The notes: a model not told the origin generated them from the letters alone. DNA of 64,000 nt from Papilionanthe hookeriana x Papilionanthe teres (GCA_022702705.1 CM040422.1:36665270-36729269); one strand, 5' to 3'. Shown: positions 1-13,638, numbered from the stretch's first letter. Translations and numbers: made by a program.

Positions 1-3000
1 ACGGAAAAACAACTTTGGTCAAAATGGTCAATCATTGACCCAATGACCAACTCATTGAGCCAATATATCAACTTTTGATCAAAGAGTCAATTTTGGTCAA
101 AATAGAGAATTTTTTGACCTAATGACCAATTATTAACCCAGTAAGGCAATCTGTGAGCAAAAAGTCAACTTTGGTCAAAATCTTCAATCCAATGACCAAC
201 CCATTGACCCAATAGGTTAACTTTTGATCAAAAATTCAACTTTGGCTAAAATGATCGATCCTTGACCCAATGACCCAATAGGTCAACTTTTGACCAAAAA
301 GTCTATTTTGGTCAAATCAATCAATTTTTGACCTAATGACCAATTATTGACCCAATAAGTCAATCTCTAACTAAAAAGTCAACTTTGGTCAATATGGTTA
401 ATCAATAACCCAATGACTAACTCATTGCCCCAACAGGTCAACTTTTGACCAAATAGTCAACTTTGATTAAAATGGTCAAACCTTGACCCAATGACCAGCC
501 CATTGACCCAATAGGTGAACTTTGGACCAAAAAGTCAACTTTGGACAAAATGGTCAATCCTTGATCCAATGACCAACCCATAGACCCAATAGTTCAACTT
601 TAGACCAAAATAGTCAATTTTTGACATAATGACCAATTATTGACCCAATAAGTGAATCTCTGACCAAAAAGTCAACTTTGGACGAAATTGTCAATCCTTG
701 ACCCAATGACCAACCCAATGACCGGTCAACTTTTGACCAGAAAGTGAACTTTAGTTAAACTAGTCAATCTTCCACACAATGACCAACCCATTGACACAAT
801 AGGTCAAATTTTGACCAAAAAGCTAATTTTGGTCAATATAGTCAACTTTTGACCTAATGACCACCCCATATACCCAATATGTCAATTTTTGACCAAAATG
901 TCAACTTTGGTAAAAATTGTCATTTTCTAACCCAATGACCACCCCATTGACCCAATGCATCAACTTTTGACCAAAAATAAAACTTTGGTCAAAATTATAA
1001 ATTTTTGACTTAATGACCAGCTATTGACCCAATAAGTCGATCTCTGACCAAAAAGTCAACTTTGGTCAAAATGGTCAGCCCTTGACCCAATGACAAACCC
1101 ATTGACCTATTATGTCAAATTTTAACCAAAAAGTCAATTATGGTCAAAATTGTCAATTTTGACTCGATGACCCAATAGGTTAAATATTGACAAAAAAGTC
1201 AATTTTGGTCAAAATAGTCAATTTTTGACAAAATGACCAACTCATTGACCCAATAGGTCAACTTTTGATCGAAAAGTCATTTTTGGTCAAAACAGTCAAA
1301 TTTTGACCTAATGACCACCCAATTGACCCAATAGGACAACTTTTAACCAAAAAGTCAACTTTGGTCAAAATTTTAACTTTCTGACCCAATGACCAACCTA
1401 TTAACCCAATGGGTCAACTTTTGACCAAAAATTCAATTTTTGACCTAATGACGAATTATTGACCCAATAAACCAATCTCTGACCAAAAAGTCAACTCTTT
1501 ACAAAATGGTCAATCCTTGACCCAATTACAAACCCATTGACCTAATAGGTTAACTTTATACCAAAAAGTCAACTTTGGTCAGAATGTTTAATCTTTGACC
1601 AAATGACAAACCCAAAGACCTAATTGGTCAAATTTTGGCCAAAAAGTTAATTTTCGTTAAAATAGTCAACTTTTGATCTAATGACCACCCCATTGACCCT
1701 ATGTGTCAGCTTTTGAACAAAATGTCAATTTTGGTGAAAATGGTCAATCTTTGACACAATGGCATACCCATAGACACAATTGGTCAACTTTTGACAAAAA
1801 AGTAAATTTTGGTTAAAATAGTCAATTTTTAACCTAAAAACCACCCCATTTACCCAATATGTCAACTTTTTACCAAAAAGTCAACTTTAGTTAAAATGGT
1901 CAATTTCCGCCCCAATAACCAATCCATTGACCCAATAGGTCAACTTTTGACCAAAAAGATAACTTTGGTCAAAATGGTCATCCTTGACCCAATGACCAAC
2001 CCATTAACTAAATAGATCAACTTTTGACCAAAAAGTCAATTTTGGTCAAAATAGATAATTTTTGACCTAATGACCATCCCATTGACCAAATAGTTGAACT
2101 TTTAACCAAAATGTCAACTTTAGTCAAAATGGTTAATTTCTGACCCAATGCCCAAAAAGTCAACTTTGGTAAAACGATCAATTATTGACCAAATAACGAA
2201 CTCATTGACCCAATAGGTCAACTTTTGACCAAAAAGTCAACTTTCTTCAAAATGGTCAATCCTTGACCCAATGACCAACCCATTGACCCAATAGGTCAGC
2301 TTTTGACCAAAAAGTCAATTTTGGTCAAAATAGTCAATTTTTGACCTAAACACACCACCCATTGACCCAATATGTCAACTTTTAACCAAAAAGTCAACTT
2401 TAGTCAAAATGATCAATCATTGACTCAATAGGTCAACTTTTTGACCTTATGACCACCACATTGATCCAATAGGTCAACTTTTGAGCAAGAACTCAACTCG
2501 GGTCAAAATGGTCAATTTCTGACACACTTACCACCCCATTGACCCAATGCGTCAACTTATGACCAAAAATTCAATTTTGGCCAAAATAGTCAATTTTTGA
2601 CCTAGTGCTAGTTATTAACTAAATAAGTCAATCTTTGACCAAAAAGTCAACTTTGGTCAAAATGGTCATCGTTGACCCAATGACTAACCCATTGACCCAA
2701 TAGGTCAACGTTTTACCAAAAAGTCAAGTTTGGTTAAAATAGTTAATTTTTGACTGAATGACTACCCATTGACCCAATAGGTCAACATTTGACTAAAAAT
2801 TCAACTTTGGTCAAAATTGTCAATTTGTGACCCAATGACCAACCCATTGACCCAATAGGTCAACTTTTGACCAAAAAGTTAACTTTGTTCAATATGGTCA
2901 ATTCTTGACCCCATGACTAACTCATTGATCTAATAGGTCAACTTTTGAACAAAAAGTCAATTTTGGTCATAATTGTTAATTTTTTACCTAATGGCCAATT

Positions 3001-6000
3001 ATTAACCCAATAAGTCAATCTCTATCCAAAAAGTCAACTTTGGTCAATTCATGACCCAACGACCAACCCATTGACCAAATAGTTCAACTTTGGACCAAAA
3101 AATCAACTTTGGACAAAATGGTAAATCCTTGACCCAATGACATCTCACTGACCCAATAGATCAACTTTTGGCCAAAAAGGCAATTTTGGTCAAAATAATC
3201 TATTTTTGACCTAATGACCAATTATTGACCCAATAAGTCAACTTTCGACCTCAATGTCAACATTGGTGAAAAAGGTCAATCCTTGACCCAATGACCAACC
3301 CATTGACCCAATTGGTCAACTTTTGACGATAAAGTCAACTTTGACCAAAATAGTCAATCCTTGGCCCAATGACCAACCCATTGACCCAATATGTCAACTT
3401 TTGATAAAAAAGTCAATTTTGGTCATAATAGTCAATTTTTTACCTAATGACCACCTCATTGACCTAAATAGGTCAACTTTTGACCAAAAAGACAACTTTG
3501 GTCAAATTGTTCAATTTCTTTTAGAATGACCACCTCATTGGGGCAATGGGTCAACTTTTGACCAAAAATTTAATTTTGGTCAAAATAATTATTGACCCAA
3601 TAAGACAATCACAAAACAAAAAGTAAACTTTGGTGTAAATGGTCAATTCTTGACCCAATGACCAACCCATTGACCTGAGAGGTCAACTTTTGACAAAAAA
3701 ATTAACTTTGGTCAAAATGGTCAATCCTTGACCCAATGACCAACTTGTTGATCCAATAGGTTAACATTTAACCAAAAAGAAAATTTTGGTCAAAATAGTC
3801 AATTTTTGACCTCATGACCAATTATTGACCCAGTAAGTCAATCCCTGACCAAAAAGTCAACTTTTGTCAAAATGGTCAATCCTTGTTCCAATGACCAACC
3901 CATTGACCCAATAGGTTAACTTTTGATTAAAAAGTCAACTTTGGTCAAAATGATTAATCCTTGACCAAATGACCAACCCATTGACCCAATTGGTAAACTT
4001 TTGACCAAAAAAACTATCTTGGTCAAAATAATCAAATTTTGACCTAATGACCTATTATTGACCCAATAAGTCAATCTCTAACCAAAAAGTCAACTTTGGT
4101 CCAAATGCTCAATTATTGACCCAATGACTCACCAATTGATCCAATAGGAAAACTTTTGACCAAAAAGTCAACTTTGATCAAAATGGTAAAACCTTGACCC
4201 AATGACAAACCCATTGACCCAATAGGTCAACTTTTGACCAAAAACTTAACTTTGGTTAAAATGGTCAATCCTTGACCCAATGACCCACCCACGGACCTAA
4301 TAGGTCAACTTTTGACCAAAATAATCAATTTTTGACATAATATCCAATCTCAATAAGTTAATCAATGACCAAAAAGTTAACTTTGGACAAAATGGTCAAT
4401 CCTTGACCCAATGACCAACCCATTGAACTAATTAGTCAACTTTTAACCTAAGAGTGAACTTCAGTCCAAATAGTTAATCCTTGACATAATGACCAACACA
4501 TTGACACAATAGGTCAACTTTTGACCAAAAAGTTAATCTTAGTCAACATAATCAATTTTTAACCAATGACCACCCCATTGACCTAAAATGTCAACTTTTG
4601 ACCAAAAAGTTAACTTTGGTAAAAAATGTTAGTTTCTGACCCAATGACCACCCCATTGACCCAATGCGTCAACTTTTAACAAAAAATTCAATTTTGGTCA
4701 AAATAGTCAATTTTTGACCTAATGACCAATTATTGACTCAATAACTCAATCTCAGACCAAAAAGTCAACTTTGGTCAAAATGGTCAATCCTTGACCTAAT
4801 TATAAACCCATTGATCCAATAGGTCAATCTTTGGCCTAAAAGTCAATAATGGTCAATTATAAACCTATTGACCCAATAGGTCAACTTTTGACCAAAAAGT
4901 CAAATTTGATTAAAATAGTCAATTTTTGACTTAATGACCACCCAATTGACCCAATAGGTCAACATTTGACCAAAAAGTCAACCAAAATGGTCAATTTCTG
5001 TCCCAATGACCAGCCCATTGACCCAATAAATCAACTTTTGACCAAAAAGTCAATTTTGGCAAAAATAGTAAATTTTTGACCTAATGATAAGTTTTTGGCC
5101 CAATAAGTTAATCTCTGACCAAAAAGTCAACTTTGTTCAAAATGATCAATCATTGACCCAATGACCAACCCATTGACCCAATAGATTAACTTTTTACCAA
5201 AAGGTCAACTTTGGTCAGAATGGTCAATCCTTGACCAAATAACCATCCCATTGACCCAATTGGTCAACTTCTGACCAACAATTCAATTTTCATCAAAATA
5301 GTCAATCTTTAGCCTAATGACCAGCCCATTGACCCAATTGGTCAACTTTTAACAAAATATAATTTTTTGTCAAAATGGTCAATCCTTGACACAATGACAT
5401 ACCATTGACACAATTGGTCAACTTTGACTAAGAAGTCGATTTTATCAAAATAGTCAATTTCTGACCCAATGAGCACCTCATTGACCCAATGGGTCCACTT
5501 TTGACCAAAAAGTCAATTTTGGTCAAAATGGTTATTCCTTGACCCAATGACCAACTCATTGACCCAATGACCAACTCATTGACCCAATAGGTCAACTTTT
5601 GACGAAAAAGTTAATCTTCAGGAAAATAGTCAATTTTTGACCTATTGACCACACATTGACCTAAATAAGTCAACTTTTGACAAAAAAGTCAATTTTGGTC
5701 AAAATGGTCAATTTCTGACCGAATGCCCAACCCATTAACCCAATATGTCAACATTTGACCAAAAAGTCGATTGTGTCAAAATGGCCAATTTCTGAACCAA
5801 TGACAAACCCATTGACCCAATAGGTCAAATTTTGACCCAAAAGTAAAATTTCGTTAAAATGGTCAATTCTTGACCCCATGACCAACCCTTTGACTCAATA
5901 GTTCAACTGTTGATGAAAAGTTTACTTTGGTTAAAATAGTTGATTTTTGACTTAATGACCAATTATTGACCCAATAAGTCAATATCTTACCAAAAAATCA

Positions 6001-8130
6001 ACTTTTGCAAAAATGGTCAATCCTTGACCCAATGACCAACTCATTAACACAATAGGTCAACTTTTGACCGAAAAGTCAACTTTGGTCAAAATGATCAATC
6101 CTTTACCCAATGACCCAATAGGTCAACTTTTGACCAAAAAATAAATTTTGGTCAAAATAGTAATTTTTGACCAAGTCACCAATTATTGGCCAAATCATAC
6201 AATCTCTGGCCAAAAAGTCAACTTTTGTTAAAAAGGTCAATCGTTAACCCAATGACCAACCCATTGACCCAATAGGTTAATGTTTGACCAAAAAACCAAC
6301 TTTGGTCAAAATGGTCAATCCTTGACCCAATGACCATCCAATTAACCCAATTAATCAACTTTTGACCAAAAAGTCAATTTTGGTCAAAATAGTTAATTTT
6401 TGACCTATTGACCATCTCATTAACCCAGTTGGTCAACTTTGGTCATAATGGTTAATTTCAGACCCAATGACCACACCGTTGACCCACTAAGTCAACTTTT
6501 GAGAAAAAAATCAATTTTGATCAAAATAGGTATTTTTTAACCTAATGACCAATTATTGACCTAATAAGTTAATCTCTGACCAAATAGTCAACTTTGGTCA
6601 AAATGGTCAATCCTTGACCCAATGACTAGCCCATTAACCCAATAAGTCAACTTTGACCAAAAAGTCAACTTTGATCAAAATGATCAATCCTTAATTCAAC
6701 AACTCAATAGATCAACTTTTAAGTAAAAAGTCAATTTTCGTCAAAATAGTTAATTTTTGACCTAATGACCACCTCATTGACCCAATTGGTCAACTTTTGA
6801 CCAAAAGGTCAAATTTGGTCAAAATGGTCAATTGCTGACCCAATGACCAATTCATTGACCCAATAGGTCAGCTTTTGATCAAAAAGTCAATTTGGTCAAA
6901 ACGATCAATTATTGACCCAATGACCAACCCATTGACCCAATAGGTCAACTTTTGACCACAAAGTATATTTTGGTCAAAATATTTAATTTTTGACCTAATG
7001 ACATTTATTGACCCAATAAGTTAATCTCTAACCAAAAAGTTAACTTCGGTCAAAATGGTCATTCTTTGACCCAATGACAAACCCATTGACCAATAGGTCA
7101 ACTTTTGACCAAACCCAATGACCAACCCATTGACCCAATAGGTCAAATTTTTTACCAAAAAGTCAATCAAAATGATCAATCATTGACCCAATGACTAGCA
7201 TATTGACCCAAAAGGTCAACTTTTGATCAAAAAGTCACTTTTGGTTAAAATAGTTAATTTTTTACTTAATGACCAATTATTGACCGAATAAGTCAATCTG
7301 TGACCAAAAAGTTAACTTTGATCAAAATGGTCACTCCTTGAGCCAATTACCAACCCATTGACCCAATTGGTCAACTTTTGACCAAAAAATCAACTTTGGT
7401 CAAATTGGTCAATCCTTGACCCAATGACTAACCAATAGGTCAACCTTTGACCAAAAAGTCAATTTTGGTCAAAATAGTCAATTTTTGACCTTATGAATAC
7501 CCAACTGACCCAATAGGTCACTTTTGACCAAAAAGTCAACTCTAGTCAAAATGGTCAATTTCTGATCCAATGACCTCCCAATTGACCCAATGGGTCAACT
7601 TTTGACCAAAAATTTAATTTTGGTCAAAATAGTCAATTTTTGACCTAATGACCAATTATTGAGCAACTAAGTCAATCTCTGACCAAAAATTCAAATTTGG
7701 TCGAAATGGTCATCGTTGACCCAATGACAAACCAATTGACCCAATAGGTCAACTTTTGGCCAAAAAGTTGACTTTTGTCAACATAGTCAATTTTTTACTA
7801 ATGACCACCCATTGACCCAATAGGTCAACTTTTGACTAAAAAGTCAACTTTGGTCAAAATGGTGAATTTGCGACCCAATGACCAACTCATTGACCCAATA
7901 CGACTACTTTTGACCAAAAAGTCAACTTTGGTCAATATGGTCAATTCTTGACCCAATGACCAACTCATTAATCCAATATGTCAACATTTGAACAAAAAGT
8001 CAATTTTGGTTAAAATATTTAATTTTTGACCTAATGATCAATTATTGACCCAATAAGTCAATCTCTGACCAAAAAGTCAACTTAGGTCAATTCCTGACCC
8101 AACGACCAACTCATTTACCTAATAGGTCAA
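1..8130. repeat. Satellite array, block 1 (77-78 bp TTGACC-type monomer)
   Basis: A continuous tandem array of diverged 77-78 bp monomers. The commonest type reads TTGACCCAAT-GACCAACCCA and so on to TTTTGACCAAAAAGTCAAC and GGTCAAAATGGTCAATCC. A second type has AATTATTGACCCAATAAG and CAATCTCTGACC in its first half. The two types alternate irregularly with CACCCCATTG variants. Each consensus monomer carries about seven TTGAC or GTCAA cores. Rare variants recur at long range: the ATTCTTGACC/CATTAAT-type segment at 2901 recurs at 7944, a displacement of 5043 bp. No gene is supported; open frames here are by-products of a stop-poor repeat. Whether the array is centromeric, pericentromeric or subtelomeric cannot be seen. 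Confidence 0.97.
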
Positions 8131-9480
8131 TGATCCTCGATAAATGTAACCGCGCCAAAACTTGATACTGTCCTGTTAATGCAACGACGCTAAAAACTTG
8201 ATTCCCGGCAAACAACGCCAAAAACTTGGGCCGCTAGGAATATATGTGCTGATGATTTAGATATGAAAATTATGATTTTATAATATGGGATACTACGCAA
8301 GTATACGTATCATTTATCAAGTAATATAGGACTTTCAGATTAAGTCCCGAGGTATCGAACCCACAAGGAAAATGTAAAATCTTTAAGGAAATCAGAAAAA
8401 TTATCTTTTTACTTTTTGTTATGGCTTTTGAAAGTATGTGTTGACTTTGAAAGGTTCTGAAAGTTGATTTATCCTTTGAAAATTCCTTAATAAAATGTTA
8501 AGCAAGAAATTAAAATTATAATAACTAAAAAAACTATATGTAAAATACTATTAACTAGAATATTTTTTCTTTCTTTTTATGAAGTAGTAAAAATTCTTAA
8601 AGTATTGTTGTGGAAGTATTCAAATTTGTTGTGACAGATAGAAGCAAATGTGTTCTTTACCCTTACTTGGTTCTATAAAGAACATAGATTAATTTGAAAT
8701 TTTTATTATTTTCGAACATGGTTAGCAGTGAAGATACCGGTCTCTCACTCTAGCAGTTCCCTCGATTCCCACCACCCTGGGGCTAACTTCTCATAAAAAA
8801 CTCAAAACTTCAAACCAAATTAGGGGGTTTTAGCCTGTCACTCTAAAATCCTATAGTTGTACTCCCTTTTATAAAAATATCTTCTAATATTACATTTAAT
8901 TATATGGACTACAATTCTCACCCATATAATTGCATGTGATTCTTACTAACTTTTCTTAGACAATACCGCATTGTATCTTACATAATCTCAAGAAATTCTA
9001 TAACTTAACAGGATAAATTAAGAAGTAAACAAAGTTTTTAGAATCAATCTTCACAACTTTTTCCAACTTTTAAACACTTATACCTTCCACAACAATTCTT
9101 TGTAAATTAATTACTTCTCCACTTAATAAAGAAAAAGATAAAGTAAACTACTCAGAATGCATTGAGAAAATACAAAAAAACATTGATTCAAAATTAAAAA
9201 CAATAAGAAAAATAACAAACTAAAGTAAGTATTAATATAAAGATTAAAAGTAAACACTTATCTGAAAATCCTCTCCACAAGACTAAGGAAGTTCCTCTGA
9301 AACTTTGACTCTTCGCTAAAATACTCCTCAGAGAAAGTCTCCCAACTCTGATGACTCAAAATACAGACTTCAGACTTCAATAAAAGCTAAACTAGAAGAA
9401 AGAAATGAATTGGGAAGAAGAAGGCTTCACTCCGACCCTTTTCTCCTTTCTACTCTCTACTCCTACTCTAAAATAAAAAC
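8131..9480 (-). other. LTR-like 3' terminal region of the retrotransposon
   Basis: The non-coding end of the element. The sequence GC(C/T)AAAA(A)CTTG occurs three times, at 8154-8164, 8189-8200 and 8217-8228, close to the satellite junction. It is followed by a GCAAGTATACGTATC... / GTATCGAACCCAC segment (about 8297-8360) of a kind often seen in Athila-type LTRs. The outer end begins TGATCC on the plus strand, compatible with a TG...CA LTR terminus. Only one LTR is present, so its inner boundary cannot be fixed by comparison; 9480 is a guess placed at the end of a pyrimidine-rich tract (9428-9475 on plus). No ORF is supported. Lineage assignment here is from memory of such elements and is weaker than for the integrase. 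Confidence 0.5.
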
Positions 9481-9755
9481 TCTTAAAATGCAGTGGAAGA
9501 CAAAAGAAAGAAAGTAAGAACCCTTCAAAATGTAAAGGAAGAGTCTTCTAATCCTTCCTAAGACTCTCTTTAATTAGTAAACTAAAACGTGCCTTGGTGT
9601 CTCTTCAAAATGTGTCCAGATTCAATGTATCTTCCAAGGAACGCACCCCTTCATTCAAACTTGCCGCCCAAAGGAAGTTATGGTAGTTACCACAAAGAGT
9701 TGCTTCCCATCCCCTTTGAAATTTGCGCCAAATTCATTTGAATTTCAATTTTTAA

Positions 9756-9802
9756 CTGTAGCGGCTAAGCGCCGGCCCAGTGGTGCTTAGCCGCCAGTGC
9801 CA
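9756..9802. repeat. GC-rich palindromic motif, copy 1
   Basis: Contains GCGGCTAAGCGCCGG and GTGCTTAGCCGCCAGTGC, two near-reverse-complementary arms in an otherwise AT-rich element. Related copies lie at 13033-13114 and 14123-14167. Confidence 0.7.
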
Positions 9803-10868
9803 AAATTTTGATTTTTCACATTTTGCTCCAAATTTGATCCAATTTTGCTCCTTTCATCATGACCATCCATTTTCATCATACCTACAAGATAAACACAAAA
9901 TACCTTCTCTTAAAGTGCAATATCATTAAAAATAGGTATAAAAATGTGCATAAAAATACCATATATTTTAGGTGTATCAAAATCGACAAACTTAAAATGT
10001 TACTTGTCCTCAAATGACAATTAATCTCATAAAACATTTTAGCATGCAAATTATGTAATGAGTTTCTTAGGAAGATAACCAAATTTTGTTCTAGAAATGG
10101 AATAGTCCAATTTAGAAAAAATTTCAGTAATTAAAACCAACTTAAAGTTTAGAAAGATCTTAAGTAAAGAAAAATGACAAATATAAGTTTCTATCTATAT
10201 CAAAAATATTTTTAGATTCTTCAAAATTTAGGATTCAAACACTTATTTTTCTCACTTAAAAATCTTTATTTGAAAATAATTTTACTTACTATATTATAAC
10301 ATTAAGCTTTAGATTTTCTTTGAACTTAAATCTTAAACTTTAGGTATGAAACCAATTTTTGATTAGGCCCTTAAATCCTCAAGCTTCTCCTCCCTTTTCA
10401 TATATTAATTTTCACTTTTTCTCTTCTTGTTTTTTATAAGGCAAGGATTACTATATCTGGATAGGTCTTTAATGATTTTGAATTCCACCCTTCCATTTAA
10501 AATAAAGGTCAGATATACATCTTTTACTTAAAAATCATAATAATAGTATTTGAAAATTACTCTTTAATAAAATCAATTTAAGCTTTGAAGAATAAAAGTC
10601 AAATCGTCTATTTATCCAAAATTACAAAACTTCTTACTAAAGATAATTTAACTTTATTTAACACATCTTCATTAAGAAAATTTTAACTCTAAGTTTTTCA
10701 TGATTACTATAAATTTTAACTAAATTCTTTTATTCATTTCTATATTCAAAAATTTTTTCCCCTAATATAACTTCATGTACATAATTGTTCTCAATCAAAA
10801 ATATGATTTATTTTTAAGTATTCTTGATAATCAAATAAAATTTCAGGTTTTTAAAAATCTTTGATTTT

Positions 10869-10884
10869 AAAATCCCCCCCAAAC
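10869..10884 (-). promoter_or_regulatory. Candidate polypurine tract
   Basis: The minus strand reads GTTTGGGGGGGATT here, a G7 run preceded by purine-rich sequence. Athila-type elements carry an AAGTTTGGGGG-like tract downstream of their last ORF, and this lies downstream of the transposon-protein gene on the same strand. The bases immediately after it do not begin with TG, so it does not by itself define an LTR start. Other purine-rich stretches on the minus strand (10385-10398, 9428-9475) are alternatives. Confidence 0.35.
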
Positions 10885-11489
10885 TTTAATTTTTTAATGA
10901 AGATAAAACATTTAAGCATAAGAAATGATATATGGGTGAGAAATAAAAATTGACATATCATGCTTGCAATAATTTTTAATATTCTAATATGCAAGTATAA
11001 CAATTTAAATAACAGGAGTAAAATGAAATCAAATTTAGTTTTTCAAAACATATTTATTTATTTATTTTATACATAGAAAAGTAAAAATTTCAAAAAGACT
11101 TCTACAGTAGTGAAGGTTTTCAAAGCAAATATAGACCAACTAAAATAACACACTGATATAGATAACAGATAGTAGTGGAATTTGAAAAATTTTAAGCATG
11201 TAGTTTCCTAAGTAGAAGTTCCTAATAGTGGTTTATAATCTCCTAACAGTTCTTGAATTAAAGTACACACTACTAAAAACTCTGACATAACATACACATA
11301 AAAAAAATTACTATTTCACACACTACCACAAAACAACATATAAAACAACAACACAACAACATCAATACATCTAAGTATGCATAACAGAAAAATAGTACAA
11401 CTACAATCTGCATACTACCTAGGTTCACATCATACATAATGAAATTAAATACTAACAAAACAAACATACATCAACAACAACACCACAAC

Positions 11490-12669
11490 AAAAACAAATA
11501 ACACAAATCTACTCTTCATCCTCATCATCATCACCATCCAGCTCGTTCCAATCCCTGGATGGCACATAAGGAATGTAGAATGGATGAGGGGCATCTCAGC
11601 ACTCTGATCACCTCTAATCAGTCTATCCACATATTGCTAATAATTCTCCTCATATTCATCATGTTTTACAATATATCTTTCCACATTATCCAGCTTACCA
11701 TCCATATCTCTCATATGCTCTCAAGTAAGACTCATTTTTTTCAAAATCATTCTTAATAAACCAGTTTGTGAATCAGTAGATGATGAAGCATGTGAAGTAG
11801 TAGCATGAGAAGTAGATGCAGCAGAAGCATAAGCAGTATAAGCACTACCAAATCCTCCTCCTCCAACCAAACTTTAAATGTATAGTGTAAGAACCAACTT
11901 TTACACTAGTAATTGTTCTCAATGGCTGAAGTACCTCTTCCCAAGTTTCAAACTTCACTCCAAATCGTTCACATAGTGAATGAATCAAGGAAGGAAATCC
12001 CATACCTGCAGTAGTGGTTGATCTAGCACAGTTCAAAACATAATCATAAATTATACTTCCAATGTCAATAGGCTTCCCTTGTTGAATACAATGGTTCAAC
12101 ACAGCTCTTTCTCTCGTTACTTCACTAGTATGACTCGAAGGAAACAACTTAGATGAGATAAAATAATGCCACACATTAGAAATGGCATTCAGTTTGGAAG
12201 CAGGAAAGTTCACACTTCTATCATTTGTTATTTTCCATAATCCTCTTCCATCAGTCAGAAATTCCATGATCTCATCTAATTCTCCTTCCTAAGGATGATA
12301 GTTAAAATAAAAACAAAACATGTCAAGAGGTAGTCCATAAAAAGTATTGAGTGCACCAGAAGAAAAGTTGACCTCTTGCCTTCTAACCATCACTTGATTC
12401 TCTTCTGCAGCAGGTAAATTCGAATAAAATTCTCTAACCACAGAAACAACAGCAACAACGGAGAAGCAATAGTAATTCTCCCAGTTTCTTCTAGAAATCA
12501 TATCTTCAATCACCTTTCCTGGCTTACTAAACACACGCTCAGAAATCAACTTACGTGACTGCAATGCATTGAAGTATCGATCCTCAGCCCTCATACTAAC
12601 AAATTTGTTAGAATCAAACTTTGTCTTTCTTGTGAACGCTTTGACTTTGGAGCCATCTCTAAAATTCAC
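11490..12669 (-). pseudogene. Broken 'putative plant transposon protein'-type gene of the retroelement
   Basis: Starts with ATG at 12669. The N-terminal part has the pattern of a family found in many plant retrotransposons: KFVS...RYFNALQSRKLISERVF, then NWENYY, VREFYSNLP, and TFYGLPLD near the end of the first open segment. An in-frame TAG (12291-12289) interrupts it; the same frame resumes at once and runs to 11845 with VNFPASKLNAISNVWHYFI, ERAVLNHCIQQGKPIDIG and GFPSLIHSLCERFGVKF. After a frameshift near 11860 a Gly-rich stretch and an Ala/Ser/Thr-rich linker lead to a heptad-like tail (LDNVERYIVKH) with further stops, ending in an acidic Met/Asp-rich region near 11500. The function of the family is unknown. 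It occupies the env-like slot of Athila-type elements. Family naming rests on recognition of the pattern, not a search. Confidence 0.6.
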
Positions 12670-13032
12670 AAAAAAAATTCACCATAAATTCCAAAATCAA
12701 ACTAAACTTGCTAAAATATCTTCCAAAAGATATTTTCACTAAATCCAAGAAATTTCTCAAGTTTTTCCTCAAATTTTTACCATCAATAGTGATTTTAAGA
12801 TTTTCCATAATGTACTCAAAATACATGGTGAAAATCAAATTTTTTTACTTAGGAGTAGTGCTCTTACCTCAAGGGATTCAAATCTAACAATTTTTGTTGA
12901 GATCGGCTCTTAAATGATCCACAAAATGATACCCTAGGCTCCTCTTTCACGGTAAACGAAGGTTGAAGACGATGGGGCGGTTGAAAATGACAATTTTTAG
13001 GTTTTTAACTTTCGGGAACCAATTTTCGCGAA

Positions 13033-13114
13033 CTGGCGCCTAAGCGCGAACTTTCGGCACTTAGCCGCGAAATCTGGTGCGTAAGCGTCGGCACTCTGGC
13101 GCTTAGCCGCCAGT
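13033..13114. repeat. GC-rich palindromic motif, copy 2 (double)
   Basis: Two tandem versions: CTGGCGCCTAAGCGCGAA with GGCACTTAGCCGCG, then CTGGTGCGTAAGCG with TGGCGCTTAGCCGCCAGT. It lies about 360 bp upstream of the transposon-protein start on the minus strand. Confidence 0.7.
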
Positions 13115-13638
13115 ACACAAAATTTCATAATTAAGGTATATGCACTAAATTACTTTGTTAATTACCCTTAATTACTCTAGAATAATTATTTCTCCCCACA
13201 AATCTTCCAATACTCCAAATCAAAGTTAAATAACCATTGATTCCACACAAATTTCCCAAAAACACAAACTTATATTAAAACAAACATAACATTTAATACA
13301 ATACTAGAATTTCTATCCAAACATAAAGGATGAAATTCTCAAAATACAAGAGACTTTAATCTCATACTGATAAGTCTACATCTCTAGGATGAAACTATCA
13401 CATCATCAGGCTCAGTTAATACTTAAATAAAAAACACTAAACACATCAAACATGAACTCAGAAGAACACTAAACATAACACATAGGAACACTAACAAAAC
13501 AAAACAAAGCACTCTTAATTCCATTCTCCATTAGGCGAAATATATCCAGGACCACTATTATTCTCATTTGAATCTTCTGGAATATAAATTTGATAGAACA
13601 AGCGAATCATTGTTCATTCTTACATCATCTTCTTCAAT

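Larger units (their letters stand above)
9481..11480 (-). other. Non-coding, AT-rich 3' region of the retrotransposon
   Basis: No convincing coding region. It contains one GC-rich palindromic motif (9756-9802), the phrase TACTTGTCCTCAAATGAC near 10000 that resembles spacer sequence of Athila-type elements, and a C7 run at 10874-10880. The 66-codon minus-strand frame at 9882-10082 is a chance opening in AT-rich DNA: its product is a hydrophobic low-complexity string. From 11270 to 11500 the sequence is rich in ACA/CAACAA on the plus strand and gives only low-complexity frames. Confidence 0.55.

Noticed and set aside
3323..3529. 68-codon plus-strand frame in the satellite, and similar frames at 19420-19644, 24031-24219, 28746-28967, 32495-32683, 38193-38381 and 56089-56274
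   Set aside because: They are translations of the tandem repeat (VNG, LGQKLTILTK, FLVKS patterns) with no independent codon structure, and none recurs in the same frame in neighbouring copies.
1..8130. Repeat-spacer pattern considered as a CRISPR-like array
   Set aside because: There are no constant repeats separated by unique spacers: the whole period is repetitive, and the surrounding elements are plant retroelements.
9882..10082. 66-codon minus-strand frame
   Set aside because: Hydrophobic low-complexity product from AT-rich spacer, with no start context or homologous pattern.
11273..11756. Overlapping short frames around 11273-11467, 11445-11630 and 11559-11756
   Set aside because: 11273-11467 and the plus-strand 11559-11756 are low-complexity shadows. 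The 11445-11630 frame is only the shifted tail of the transposon-protein pseudogene and is described there.
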